DNA from: Lunularia cruciata
Taxonomy: Eukaryota; Streptophyta; Marchantiopsida; Lunulariales; Lunulariaceae
Assembly: GCA_948567375.1 (NCBI GenBank)
Contig: OX419755.1
Location: forward strand, 55,198,291 to 55,262,290
Direction: 5' to 3'
Length of the DNA stretch: 64,000 bases
Positions 1 to 11,055 of the stretch are shown here, in pieces. A program made the position numbers and the translations under genes. Within the stretch, counting starts at the first letter, position 1, and each line of letters begins with the position of its first letter. The notes beneath the pieces were generated by a model. It saw only the letters and a list, made by a program, of their open reading frames with translations. It did no database searches and was not told the DNA's origin.

Positions 1-2640
1 TATCTCCTCATGAATTGGAGGAGTGTAAGGCTGAAATTGAAAATATGTTATAGAAAGGGTTTATTCAACCTAATGTATCACCATATAGAGCTCTTGTCTT
101 GTTTGTGAAGAAAAAGAGCAATATAATGTGCATGTGCATTGATTAAAAATAAACAAATTGTGAAGAATAAATACCCCTTACCTTGCATGGATGACCTATT
201 TGATCAACTCAACAAGCCAAAACACTTCACTAAACTTGATCTACAAAGTAGTTATAAGCAAATCTAGATTACTAAGGATGATATCTACAAAATTACCTTT
301 TGAATGAGGTTTGGTCACTTTGAGTACTTGGTGATGCTATTTGGCCTCACCAATGCACCTACCACTTTCATGAGTTTGATGAATGACATGTTTCATCCAT
401 ACTTGGATAGATTTATTATCATTTTCATAGATGATATCCTTGTCTACAATAGGACAATGATGGAACTCAAGCAACATCTAGAAGAAGTCCTCCAGATTCT
501 ACGACAAAATTAGTTGTATGCAAAAATCTCAAAGTATGAGTTTGGCAAGTCTAAAGTAGAATACGTAGGGTATAGAGTAAGTGCATAAGGTATCCAAGTG
601 TTCATAAATAAAATAGAGATCATTGAAAAATGGAGTGCTCTAAAAGATCAAACTCAACTCAAGAGGGATTGATGGGTTCTATTGTCAAATTGTCAAGGAC
701 TTCTCTAAGGTTGCACAACCTTTAACAACACTACTTGGCAAGGAGAAGGATTGGATGTGGGGAACCATACAACAATTGCCTTTTAAGAATTGAAAGGTAC
801 ATTACTCCATACACCAATCTTGAAATGGCATGACCCAAAACATCTTATCAAGTTGGCAATAGATGCATCAAGCATAGAAATAGTAGCAATCCTAAAACAA
901 GAGTGGTATGAAGGATGGCATCCAATTGCATATTTTCTCTCAAAAGTTATTACTGGTAGAATGCAACTATCACATCACCAAAGAAGAAGAGTTGGCCATT
1001 GTCCTTGTAACCAAGCATTGGAAGCACTATCTTGGCAAGAAGGCATTTGTAATGGAGATAAACCACAAACCTATAGTCTACCTTGAGACACATAAAGATC
1101 TATCTCATCAATAGATTTGATGGGTAAAGTGGAGACAAAGGTTCAAAATGAAAGTGGAGACAAAGGTTCAACATGATGATCACATATGTAGAAAGCAAGA
1201 AGCAACTTGCCAATGCATTTTCCCAAATGCATATGGTAAACAATCTGGTGGTAAAGATAAAGATGAACTTCTAATTTTGGCCAAAGACTTTTGTTGCTAA
1301 AAAAACTAACCAACAAGTTGTAAGAGCTCAATCATCCAAAGGCATCATAAGGACCCAAGGACTCACTTTTTGTGATAGCAGGTTATAGATCCCAGATGGT
1401 AAGGACATAAGAACCACCATCATAGCGGAATATCATGAGTCCACCATTATAGGTCACGTTGGAGTGGCCAAGATCTTGGATGCAGCTAAACACTATTACT
1501 ATTGGCCCAAGATGAGAAATGATGTGATGGAGTATGCTCAAAGCTACCTACTTTGCCAACAAAATAAAGCTTTTAATCAAGCTTCTACGAGACTCCTTCA
1601 ACCCCTTCCTACTCCTACACAATGTTGGGAACAAGTAAGCATGGATCAAGTTTTCAAATTGCCCAAGACCACCTTAGGGTTTGACTCCATCATGATCTTT
1701 GTTGACCAACTCAAAAGAATGATTCATATGCATTCCACCACCAAGGACATGATTACTCCACAATTAGCTGAATTGTACTTGGATGCATTATTTTCTCATC
1801 ATGGCCTATCTAGAGTGCTCATCATTGTCATAGGTGCTCAATTCAACAATTTGTTTTAAAGCCAATTTGGTTTTTTCAAAACAAAATTGACTATATCTAT
1901 GGCTTAACATCCACTGACCAATGGACAAACAAAGTGGGCTAATTGCATTATTGAAGACATGCTTTGGGGCTTCACACTAGAGGTGCAAGAAAGGTGGGAC
2001 ACCTTACTCCCATTGGTAAAATTTGCATACAATAGTTCAATGAGTGCATCCATACATGCCACACCCTTCTTCCTCATGTATGGAGAACATCCTTTCATAC
2101 CTTCAAGCTTGATGAACATTCACCCTAGTGGATACCAAGGCGGATGCCATCAACACTTTTGTTTTTAGAATCCAACAAGGAGTGTAGAATACCTAACATA
2201 GGTTGTAGATCACCAAAAAAAAACAAAATGCAAATGCACATCATTGGCACATGGAGTTCAATGTTGGGGACCAAGTCTTGCTATCAACAACCAAGCTCAT
2301 GTTAATTAGCCATTGCAAACTCAAACCTTGTTTTATTGGGCCTTTTTCCATCCTTTGTTGAATTGGCACAATGGCCTATCACCTAAAGCTACCACCATAC
2401 ATGAAGATCCATCTATTATTCCATGTTTCATGACTCTACAAGTATGTATCTTGACTGCTCCACTTTTCTTCCATACAAGAAACTTGACCTTGTTCAACAC
2501 TCATTGATTACATGGAGGAATATGAAGTAAAACACATTCTCTAAAACTGCATCTATGCTACTTACCATCCACATGTAGAATATCTTGTAAATTGGAAAGG
2601 GTGCACATTGTATGAGGCAACATGGGGCTACTAGTCAGAT
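1..2640 (+). pseudogene. Degenerate family B pol: RT, RNase H, integrase, chromodomain
   Basis: Remnant of a polyprotein that would copy retrotransposon RNA and integrate the DNA. In order: an RT core with [20 protein letters not shown] and the catalytic FIDDIL (around 304-513), an RNase H region (about 790-1110) with the PILKWHDPKHLIKLAIDAS stretch, the integrase zinc-binding and core region (about 1440-2160), and a chromodomain remnant ending near 2640. Many in-frame stops (for example in the RT at about 300) and frame changes break it, so no product is expected. Closest relatives in the window are the B8 and B10 pol regions. Confidence 0.85.
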
Positions 2641-2704
2641 TGACCAATGCACTGGTGTTAGTGAATCTTTTGAGCAACAACTTTGCAACAAGGATCTTGC
2701 ATCT
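1..2704 (+). mobile_element. Family B Ty3/gypsy chromovirus fragment (B1), 5' part outside window
   Basis: This is the 3' part of a plus-strand family B element. It begins inside the reverse transcriptase and runs through RNase H, integrase and chromodomain. No family B 3' LTR follows. Family A element A1 begins at 2705, just after the chromodomain and before where the polypurine tract and 3' LTR should be. B1 was therefore the older insertion and A1 landed in it. The rest of B1 would lie beyond A1, in or past the N gap, and I do not see it. Confidence 0.85.
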
Positions 2705-3124
2705 TGTAACAATATGGAGTTTAGCGACAAAGTTAGTCAAACTTAAGAAGTACCACATAAGACAAATTAGCCTAGAATATGCCAAAAGTATCTAGGAAGC
2801 TTCTTGGGAAGCTTCCCGGCTAGCTTAGCTTGCACCGCAAGTAAGTAGCTTCTAGAAGGAAGCTTCTAGAAGCTTCTAACTAGCTTAGCTTGCACGTCAA
2901 GTAGGCGACTTTTCAAAGGAAGCTTCTTGAGAAGCTTCTTAGTTAACTTGGCTTGCACTCTAAGAAATTGGCTTGAGGAAGCTTCTTGAGAAGCTTCTCA
3001 AGGGCCTTGTATGCTACCTACCAAAGCCAAAGCTCATGCTAGGCATTTGGAGTTTTCCCTCATTCAAGTGTCCTAATGTGAGTAATGATTCTCTTATTCC
3101 TCTCATCGGATTTGGTCTTTTACA
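2705..3124 (+). repeat. A1 5' LTR
   Basis: A 420-bp LTR starting TGTAACAATATGG and ending CTTTTACA. A primer-binding site (TGGCATCAGAGC, 3126-3137) follows, one base off the initiator tRNA-Met complement. It carries the GAAGCTTC/TTCTAGAA array found in A2, including a three-unit TTCTAGAAGCTTC at 2864-2876. It lacks the 14-bp deletion seen in the A2 5' LTR, so the longer form is ancestral. Confidence 0.9.
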
Positions 3125-3146
3125 TTGGCATCAGAGCAAGAATGGG

Positions 3147-4278
3147 ATGGATGGAATTAATGGACCACCAAATCCACTTCCACCAAACTATTGGGATTTT
3201 TGCATCCAAACACTACCCAAGCATCGTTTCACACAATTCATCACCTCGCACTTTGGATAAGATCTTATGTATATGATCACCATATCTAAGGAACCCTTGG
3301 TGCTTCTGATTGTAACTTATGGAGAATAGTGGACGTGTTGTTTCTATGTGTTAATAAATTAGATAGATTGGGATTAGTGTGATAGAGTAGCAACCATGGT
3401 GGCAATTCCCAATGTTATCCTTGGTGTGCAGTAACAAATCGAGCACCTTACTTGATTAATGGATGAACAAGATCTTCAACGACAAGAGCAAGTGGAGAGA
3501 GTACCAATTCAAGAAGGAGAAGATCGGATCAGATTCCCTAAACCCAAGGTATTTGAAGGCAAGAATCTTCCAGGTGTAGTGGAGAATTTTGTGTTTGATT
3601 GTGAATGTTATTTTGAAGCTTCCAGTCTACAAGACAAGTGAAAATAGATTCTCTTGGCTTCTAGCCAATTGGATGGAGTAGCAAAGCCATGGTAGAGATT
3701 CCCAGTAGAGCAAGCTAAATGACAAATTTTTGCACCAATCTTGACATGGGCAGAATTCAAGAGTGCAATAATTAGTCGGTTCCAAGCTATAAATGCCACA
3801 CGAGCTGCACGGGATAAGTTGGTAGAGTTGAAGTTACATCACGCAATTCCAAAACACTATCATGCAAATTCTAGATATATTGGAAGGTGAAGCTCTAGAT
3901 TGATTTGTGAGGGGCTTGAAGGCAAGAACCAAATTAGAGGTAACTCTGCAAGAGCCACAACACTTGGAGGAAGCCATGCGGCTGGCCGAATGTTTTGATT
4001 CATTGGTGGTAACAACTTGGTCTTGACCTCAATCTCCATAGAGCCTACCAATACACTACACACAAGTGGAGGAGTCAACACCAATGGAGATTGATGCCAT
4101 TCAATGAAGACCACTTAGCACGGTAGATAGAGAGAAACTGCAACAAAATGGTGGTTGTTTTTATTGTTGCCAATTGGGGCATTGCATTGCTGAATGTCCA
4201 CTCAAGAATGGACGACGACAAGTTGCCCAGGTGGAGGTTGTGGAGCGGAATGTTCATGGAAACAAGGAATCCCAATAG
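3147..4278 (+). pseudogene. A1 gag (broken)
   Basis: Capsid/nucleocapsid polyprotein remnant. The start at 3147 gives MDGINGPPNPLPPN, matching the gag start of A2 and A6. Stops include the TAA at about 3258. The segment 3459-3641 keeps the EGEDRIRFPKPKVFEG region in frame. A zinc-knuckle remnant lies near 4150-4200 (GGCFYCCQLGHCIAECP-like). The frame closes at a TAG at 4276-4278, inside the same stem seen in other copies (4271-4279 with 4292-4300). Not functional. Confidence 0.8.
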
Positions 4279-5969
4279 GAGATTCAAGCCACCTATTGGG
4301 AGCTTGATTAGCTCTAATGGGATTGAAGGCTTGACCTATGCAAGTTTGCTTCACTTGCAAGGTATGATATCTAATTGGAGTTGTAGGATTTTGGTTGATT
4401 GTGGAAGTTCAAAGAATTGCATGTCTATGCAAGTAGCAAAGGAATTGGGTATTCCTATCAAGCCAATGATTGGAAGTAGTTTGATGATGGCGGATGGTAG
4501 AAAGGGTTTTGGATTCCGCACCTCATATCCTGTTACCTTTAAGATTGGGAAGGAGTATTTGGAGTGTCTGAGGTTTGTAGTGGCACCTCTACACTATGAT
4601 ATCATTTAGGGTCTACCTTGGCTTGAACATCATAAGGTTCAATTTGATTGGACCCGACGCCAAATTCAAGTACAACACCAAGGTAGGAATTTCCGATTAG
4701 GTTGTCTGGCACCTCTTAGTAAGACACCTAAGAATAGTCAGTCCCTCAAGAAGGTAGCCATAGAGCAAACTTGGAAGGGAGATGAGTCCCAAGATGGGAA
4801 GTTTGCCAAGAAGGCAACCACGGAGCAAGCTTGAAAGAGAGATGAATCCCTAGAAGGGAAGTTTGTTAGTAAAGCAACCATAGAGCAAGCTTTTGAGGAA
4901 GATAAATTTGTATTTGCGGTGTGAATCAAGCCGATTGCACAAGAACAATCTGTTGAGGGCCAAGAGCCTCATCAAGTAATGGTTGATTGGATAGTTAAGG
5001 AGTTTGCGGACGTGTTTCCGGATGATATGCCAAAGGGATTACCCTCTAATCGAGGTATGCCCTTCAAGATCAAGTTATTGCCAAGGAGTACTCTAGTGAG
5101 TAGACCAATCTATCGGCTCTCACCAAAGGAGTTGGAGGAGTTGAAAACAACACTTACAGAGTTGTTAGAGAAGGACTTCATACAACCTAGTACCTCTCCT
5201 TGGGAAGCACCGGTACTCGTTGTTCCAAAGAAGGATGGAGGACTTTGTTTTTGTATTGATTATTGTAGGCTCAATAAGCAAACCGTGAAGAATGCATATC
5301 CCTTCCCTCGGATCAATGACTTGCTTGATCAACTTAGTGGAGCATGCTACCTTTCCAAGTTGGATCTTCGTAGTGGCTATTGGCAAATTCCTATTGATAG
5401 AGAGGATGTGCAAAAGACTACCTTTCACACAAGGTATGGGCATTTTGAGTGGAAAGTTCTACCTTTCGGACTCACTAATGCTCAAGCAGTCTTCATGGAT
5501 CAGATGCATTAGGTGTTGGATGGACTATTGGATCAGTATGTGGTGGTGTTCTTGGATGATATCTTAATCTATAGCAAGACAAAGGTAGAACACGTGAATC
5601 ATGTACAAGAAGTCCTAAGACAACTACGACAATGGAAATTTTACTTCAAGAAGTCAAAGCGTGCCTTTTGGCAAAAGGAGGTTACCTTCTTGGTGCATAA
5701 GATCTCATTATAGGGGATCAAGATAGAAGAAGAGGAGATCAAGGCCATTACTGATTGGCCTACCCCAAAGGATGCTACAGAAGTACAAGCATTTAATGGA
5801 TTGGCCAGCTTTTATCTATGGTTCATCCAATATTATGCTCATGTGGCTGCACCATTGACTGACCTCTTAGGAAAGAACTTGAGCTTCCAATGGACCACCA
5901 AGCATGAAGAAGCATTCTTGAAGTTAAAGCATATGGTGTCTTCAAGACCCATTCTTCAACTATATGATC
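4254..5969 (+). pseudogene. A1 pol, first part: protease, RT, start of RNase H (broken)
   Basis: Protease with ILVDCGSSKNCMS (the usual DSG/DTG reads DCG here), then an RT with [30 protein letters not shown] and the catalytic VVFLDDILIYS (about 5540-5575). The stop at the MDQMH-stop position (about 5510) is shared in position with A2. A tandem-like expansion of a lysine/glutamate-rich linker lies at about 4735-4900, where a KK-ATIEQA unit is repeated three times. The frame is interrupted several times and is cut at 5969 by the insertion of A2. Confidence 0.85.
5965..5969. repeat. Left target-site duplication of A2 (TGATC)
   Basis: TGATC directly before the A2 5' LTR, repeated exactly at 11479-11483 after the 3' LTR. 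The same stretch in the uninterrupted A2 pol reads ATATGATCCTCAAC, so the insertion point is exact. Confidence 0.95.
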
Positions 5970-6044
5970 TGTAACAATATGGAGTTTAGTGACGAAGTTA
6001 GTCGGGCTTACGAAGTAGAGAATAAGCCAAAATAGCATAGAATA

Positions 6045-6247
6045 TTCTAGAAGCATCTAAGAAGCTTCTTAGGAAGCTTCCCAACTAGTTAACTTGCGCC
6101 CTAAGCAGGTAGCTTCTAGAAGCTTCTAACTAGCTTAGCTTGCACACCAAGTAGGCGGCTTCTAGAAGGAAGCTTCTTGAGAAGCTTCCTAGTTAACTTG
6201 GCTTGCACTCCAAGAAAGCGGCTCAAGGAAACTTCTTGAGAAGCTTC
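6045..6247 (+). promoter_or_regulatory. Array of heat-shock-element-like units in the LTR
   Basis: Six GAAGCTTC palindromes (at 6061, 6073, 6119, 6169, 6181, 6240) and three TTCTAGAA units (6045, 6114, 6160) lie within about 200 bp, ending 20 bp before the TATA box. The stretch 6114-6126, TTCTAGAAGCTTC, is a perfect three-unit heat shock element (TTCnnGAAnnTTC). Plant HSF proteins bind such inverted GAA units, and the heat-activated Arabidopsis copia element ONSEN uses them in its LTR. Heat response of family A is inference from the motif. The array could also be only a palindromic repeat. Confidence 0.6.
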
Positions 6248-6266
6248 AAGGGTCTTGTATGCTACC

Positions 6267-6274
6267 TATAAATA
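6267..6274 (+). promoter_or_regulatory. LTR TATA box
   Basis: TATAAATA, repeated at 11367-11374 in the 3' LTR and conserved in the other family A LTRs within the context CCTATAAATACCAA. It would place transcription start roughly 30 bp downstream. Confidence 0.7.
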
Positions 6275-6379
6275 CCAAGGCCGAAGCTCATGCTAGGGAT
6301 TCAGAGTTTTCCCTCATTCAAGTGTCCCAATGTGAGCTTCCATTCTCCTATTTCTCTCCTCGGTTTTGGTCTTTTACAT

Positions 6380-6391
6380 TGGTATCAGAGC
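6380..6391 (+). other. A2 primer-binding site (initiator tRNA-Met)
   Basis: TGGTATCAGAGC, one base after the LTR end, complementary to the 3' end of plant initiator tRNA-Met. This is the priming site for minus-strand DNA synthesis. Confidence 0.9.
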
Positions 6392-6400
6392 AGGAATGGG

Positions 6401-7549
6401 ATGGATGGAATTTATGGACCACCAAATCCACTTCAGCCAAACATTTGGGACTTTCATGTCCAGATATTACCAAAGCATCGTTTCACACAATTCATCACCT
6501 CACGCTTTGGGCAGGATTTTCTACATATGATCACCGTGTCAAAGGAACCCTTGATACTTCCAGTTGTAACTTATGGAGAACGGTGGACGTGTTGTATCTA
6601 TGTGTTAATCAACTAGATAAATTGCAAGTAGTGGAATAGAGTAGTAGCGATGGCGGCAATACCGGATGTTATCCTTGCAATGCAACAACAAATCGAGCAT
6701 CTTACTCGATTGTTGGATGAACGAGACCAGCAATGATGAGAACAAATAGACAGAGCGCCAATTCGAGATGGAGAAGATCGCATTTGATTTCCGAAACCCA
6801 AGGTGTTTGAAGGCAAGAATCTTCCAGGCACAGTGGAGAATTTTGTGTTTGACTGTGAACGTTACTTTGAAGCCACCAATCTTCAAGACGAGCGGAAACA
6901 AATTCTCTTGGCTTCTAGCCAATTGGATGGAGTGGCAAAACTTTGGTGGCGATTCCGAGTAGAAAGAGCTGAACGACAAATTGCTAAACCAATTTTTACA
7001 TGGGCAGAATTCAAGGATGTAGTACTTGGTCGATTTCAGACTATAAATGCCACCCGAGCTGCACAAGATAAATTGGCGGAGTTGAGGCAAATTGGCTCAA
7101 TGAGAAGCTACATCACACAATTTCAGAATATCATCATGCAAATTCCATATATCCAAGAAGGTGAAGTTCTGGATCGATTTGTGCGAGGATTGAAGTCACG
7201 AACCAGATCGGAGGTGACCATGCGAGAGCCACAGAATGTAGAACAAGCCATGCAATTGGCTGAGCATTTTGATTCCTTAGTTGCGACAACTTGGTCTCGA
7301 CCTCAACCTACACAAAACCCACCAGTACCACGAGTGGAAGAACCAGTACCAATGGAGATTGATGCTATCCAACGAAGACCACTTGGCACAACAGATAGAG
7401 AAAGATTACGACAAAATGGAGGTTGTTTTTATTGTCGCCAGTTGGGGCATTGCATTGCTGAATGTCCACTCAAGAATGGACGACCTCGACAAGTTGCCCA
7501 AGTGGAGGTTGTGGAGCGGAATGATCAGGGAAACAAGGAATCCCAGTAG
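6401..7549 (+). pseudogene. A2 gag: capsid and CCHC nucleocapsid, five stops
   Basis: Gag would form the virus-like particle. I place the start at 6401 (MDGIYGPPNPLQPN) because copy A6 keeps this frame open from that Met (35432) into the MAAMPEV segment. The first ~70 residues form a small module (LPKHRFTQFITSRFG ... VLIN). Next comes the retrotransposon gag domain (EGKNLPGTVENFVF ... QLAEHF, about 6803-7280), then a CCHC knuckle, CFYCRQLGHCIAEC (about 7424-7465). Stops are at 6614, 6629, 6734, 6737 and 6785. At 6614, 6734, 6737 and 6785 other copies have CAG, CAA or CGA, or the stop is a simple C-to-T change. The frame ends at TAG 7547-7549. From 6788 on it is fully open. Confidence 0.88.
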
Positions 7550-7572
7550 GAGATTTTGAGCCGCCTACTAGG
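7528..7572 (+). promoter_or_regulatory. Candidate -1 ribosomal frameshift signal at the gag-pol overlap
   Basis: The heptamer GGGAAAC (7528-7534) sits in gag phase as G-GGA-AAC. A 7-nt spacer follows, then a stem of CCCAGTAGG (7542-7550) and CCTACTAGG (7564-7572), 8 of 9 pairs, with the gag TAG inside the 5' arm. Slipping back one base enters the pol frame, which is open from 7525. The stem is perfect (CCCAATAGG/CCTATTGGG) in A1 and A4 and near-perfect in A6, and A6 also keeps GGGAAAC with the same spacing. Function is inferred from layout. Confidence 0.55.
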
Positions 7573-10500
7573 AGCTTGATTAGTTCCAATGGGAATGAAA
7601 GCTCGACCTATGCAAGTTTGCTTCACTTGCAAGGTATGATATCTAATCGGGGTTGTAGAATTTTGGTTGATTTTGGAAGTTCAGAGAATTGCATGTCTAT
7701 GCAAGTAGCAAAGGAATTGGGTATTCCTATCAAGCCAGTGATTGGAAGTAGTTTGATGATGGCGGATGGTAGAAAGGGTTCTACATTCCGCACCTTGCAT
7801 CCTGTTACCTTCAAGATTGGGAAGGAGTATTTGGAGTGTATGAGGTTTGTAGTGGCACCTCTACACTATGATATCATTCTGGGTCTACCTTGGCTTGAAT
7901 GTCATAAGGTTCAATTTGATTGGACCCGACACCAAATTCAAGTACAACACCAAGGTAGGAATTTCCGATTAGGTTGTCTGGCACCTCTGAGTAAGACACC
8001 TAAGAATAGTCAGTCTCAAGAAGGGAAGTTTGTTAATGAAGCAGCCATAGAGCAAGCTTTGGAGGAAGATAAGTCTGTATTCGCAGTGTGGATCAAGCCG
8101 ATTGCACAAGAACAATCTGAGGAGGGCCAAGTGCCGCATCAAGCGACGGTTGATTGGATAGTTCAAGAGTTTGCAGATGTGTTTCCGGATGATCTGCCAA
8201 AGGGATTACCCTCTGATCAAGGTATGCCCTTCAAGATTGAGTTATTGCCAGAGAGTACTCCAGTGAGTAGACCAATCTATCGGCTCTCACCAAAGGAGTT
8301 GGAGGAGTTGCGAACAACACTTACAGAGTTGTTGGAGAAGGATTTCATACGACATAGTACCTCTCCTTGGGGAGCACCGATACTATTTGTTCCAAAGAAG
8401 GATGGAGGACTTCGTTTCTGTATTGATTACCGTGGGCTCAATAAGCAAACCGTGAAGAATGCATATCCCTTGCCTCGGATCGATGACTTGCTTGATCAAT
8501 TAAGTGGAGCACGATACTTTTCCAAGCTAGATCTTTGTAGCGGCTATTGGCAAATTCCTATTGAAGGAGAGGACGTGAAAAAGACTGCCTTTCGTACAAG
8601 GTATGGACATTTTGAGTGGAGAGTTCTACCTTTCGGACTCACTAATGCTCCAGCAGTCTTCATGGATCAGATGCATTGAGTGTTGGAGGGGCTATTGGAT
8701 CAGTCTGTGGTAGTGTTCTTAGATGATATCTTAATCTATAGTAGGACAGAGGCAGAACACATGAATCATGTGCGAGAAGTCCTAAGACGACTACGACAGT
8801 GGAAATTTTACTGCAAGAAGTCAAAGTGTGCTTTTTGGCAAAAGGAGGTTACCTTCTTGGGTCATAAGATCTCATCAGAGGGGATCAAGATGGAAGAAGA
8901 GAAGATCAAGGCCATTACTGATTGGCCTACCCCGAAGGATGCTATCAAAGTACGAGTGTTCAACGGATTGGCCAGTTTTTACCGACGGTTCATCCACTAT
9001 TATGCTCACGTGGCTGCACCATTGACTGACCTCTTGGGAAAGAACTCGAGCTTCCAATGGACCACCAAGCATGAAGAAGCATTCCAGAAGTTAAAGCATA
9101 TGGTGTCTTCAAGACCCATTCTTCAACCATATGATCCTCAACTACCTTGTGTGGTTGATTTTGATGCTTCTAACTTTGCAATTGGAGCTGTGTTGCAACA
9201 AGAATTTCCAGATGGACTACATCCTATTGCCTTTGTGTCTCGCCAACTAAATACAGCTGAAAGAAATTACTCTGCTCGAGATCGGGAACAACTTGCAATG
9301 GTAAATGCCACCAAGGTATGGAGGCATTATCTCTTGGGGAAACAAGTGATCATGCAAACTGATCACAAGCCATTGTTGCAGACCTTACACCTAGAGCACA
9401 TGAAGAGTCGACATCATCGATGGGAAGAGCAACTCCAATTGTTCGACATCAAACTTGAGTACAAACCAGGTCGGTTCCATGTCATCCCTGATGCTCTATC
9501 ACGACGACCTGATTTGAAGTCTCTTCCTCTCATCGCGGTAGCAATTATGACGGTGTCAATTGATCCCAAAATTCATAACGAGTTTCGGTTAGCCCTACAG
9601 CAAGATCCCTTCTTCCAAATGGTACACGGTTGTCTAACAGCACGCGACAAGGAGTACAACACCTTCTCCTTCAAGGAAGGCCTTTTATTCCATGCAGACC
9701 AGATCTATGTTCCAACCAAAGGTGATCTTCGACTTGTACGCTTTCAAGAAGCCCATGATTTACCAATAGCTGGTCACATGGGAGTGGACAAGACCTTGGG
9801 CACCCTCCAACGCCAATGGTGGTGGCCCAACATGACACGAGATGTTCGAGACTTTGTCCGATCATGTGAGAATTGCCAACGGAACAAGGCCAGCAACCCA
9901 AAGCCGAGTGGACTCCTTCAACCACTCACCATTCCATTTGCTCGTTGGGAGCATGTGAGCTTGGATCTCATCACATCCTTGCCAAAGACAAAACAAGGAC
10001 ACACCGCAATTGTGGTGTTTGTGGATAAGCTTAGTAAGCAAATCCACTTGGCACCAACCTGTGATACCGTGGATGCTCCAACCTTAGCGCAAATCTACTT
10101 TGACAATATCTTCAAGCATCATGGGATGCCATGTGTACTCATCTCCTACCGTGATCCTCGATTTACTGGGAAGTTTTGGCAAGCACTCTTCCAGATACTC
10201 GGCACCAAGCTTGCTTTGTCCACGGCCTATCATCCTCAAACTGATGGACAAACCGAACGCGCCAATCGTACATTGGAGGATATGTTGTGGGCCTTTGTCA
10301 ATATCCACCATACCAACTGGGATGAATGTCTTGCAGCTGCAGAATTTGCCTACAACAATTCCAAACAGGCGAGCACTGGATTTTCTCCCTTCTTTCTTAA
10401 TTTTGGCCAAGATCCGCTTGTTCCAGATTCTCTTCTTGCTCCCCCTCCCTCTCAGGTTCCTCATACTTCTACATTCTTGACCACTATATCCCAATCTCTC

Positions 10501-11041
10501 CAACAAGCCAAATCTCCCCTCCTTGTTGCTCAGAATCGCCAAAAACAATATGCAGACCATCATCGTCGTGATCTCACCTTTGAAGTTGGTGATAAAGTCA
10601 TGCTATCCTCTAGTAACCTCCTTCTCCCACTTGATACCCAAGTTCGTAAACTTGCTCCTAATTGGATAGGACCCTTTGATATCACCCACATTATCTCTCC
10701 TGTTGCTTATTGTCTTGCCTTACCTTGTCACATGCGCATCCATCCTGTCTTTCATATTTCCAAGTTGAAACCCTTTGTTCCTAACCCTTCTTCCTTTTCC
10801 TCTCGAGTCCAACCTCCCCCTCTTCCTGTCCCTATCAATGATCATGAGGAGTACAAAGTTGATCGTATCCTTGCGCGTCGCCATATTCAACGAGGCCGTC
10901 ACCAACATACGGAGTACAAGGTCCTTTGGAAAGGGTATCCCCTTTATGATGCTACATGGGAACCTCTTTCTCATCTCCAAAATGCACAGATGGCCATCAA
11001 GGAATTTGAAGCTTCACTGGCGACGAGGACGTCACCAACTA

Positions 11042-11055
11042 GCGGCGGGGGAATA
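11042..11055 (+). other. A2 polypurine tract
   Basis: A G-rich run (GCGGCGGGGGAATA) immediately before the 3' LTR. It is the plus-strand priming site and is matched by GATGGGGGAATA before the A6 and A7 3' LTRs. Confidence 0.8.

Larger units (their letters stand above)
5970..6378 (+). repeat. A2 5' LTR
   Basis: A 409-bp LTR with TG...CA ends. Relative to the 3' LTR it lacks 14 bp within the GAAGCTTC-rich array, probably by slippage between repeat units. It contains the element's promoter: TATAAATA at 6267-6274 with a heat-shock-element-like cluster upstream. Confidence 0.95.

Noticed and set aside
6045..6247. CRISPR-like short repeats
   Set aside because: The units are 8-bp palindromes with irregular spacing inside an LTR of a plant retrotransposon; there are no constant repeats and spacers and no cas genes.
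10084..10563. 159-codon minus-strand open frame and several 80-120-codon antisense frames over family A/B pol
   Set aside because: They lie opposite conserved integrase and RT coding sequence, have no motifs of their own, and are explained as shadows of the real reading frame.
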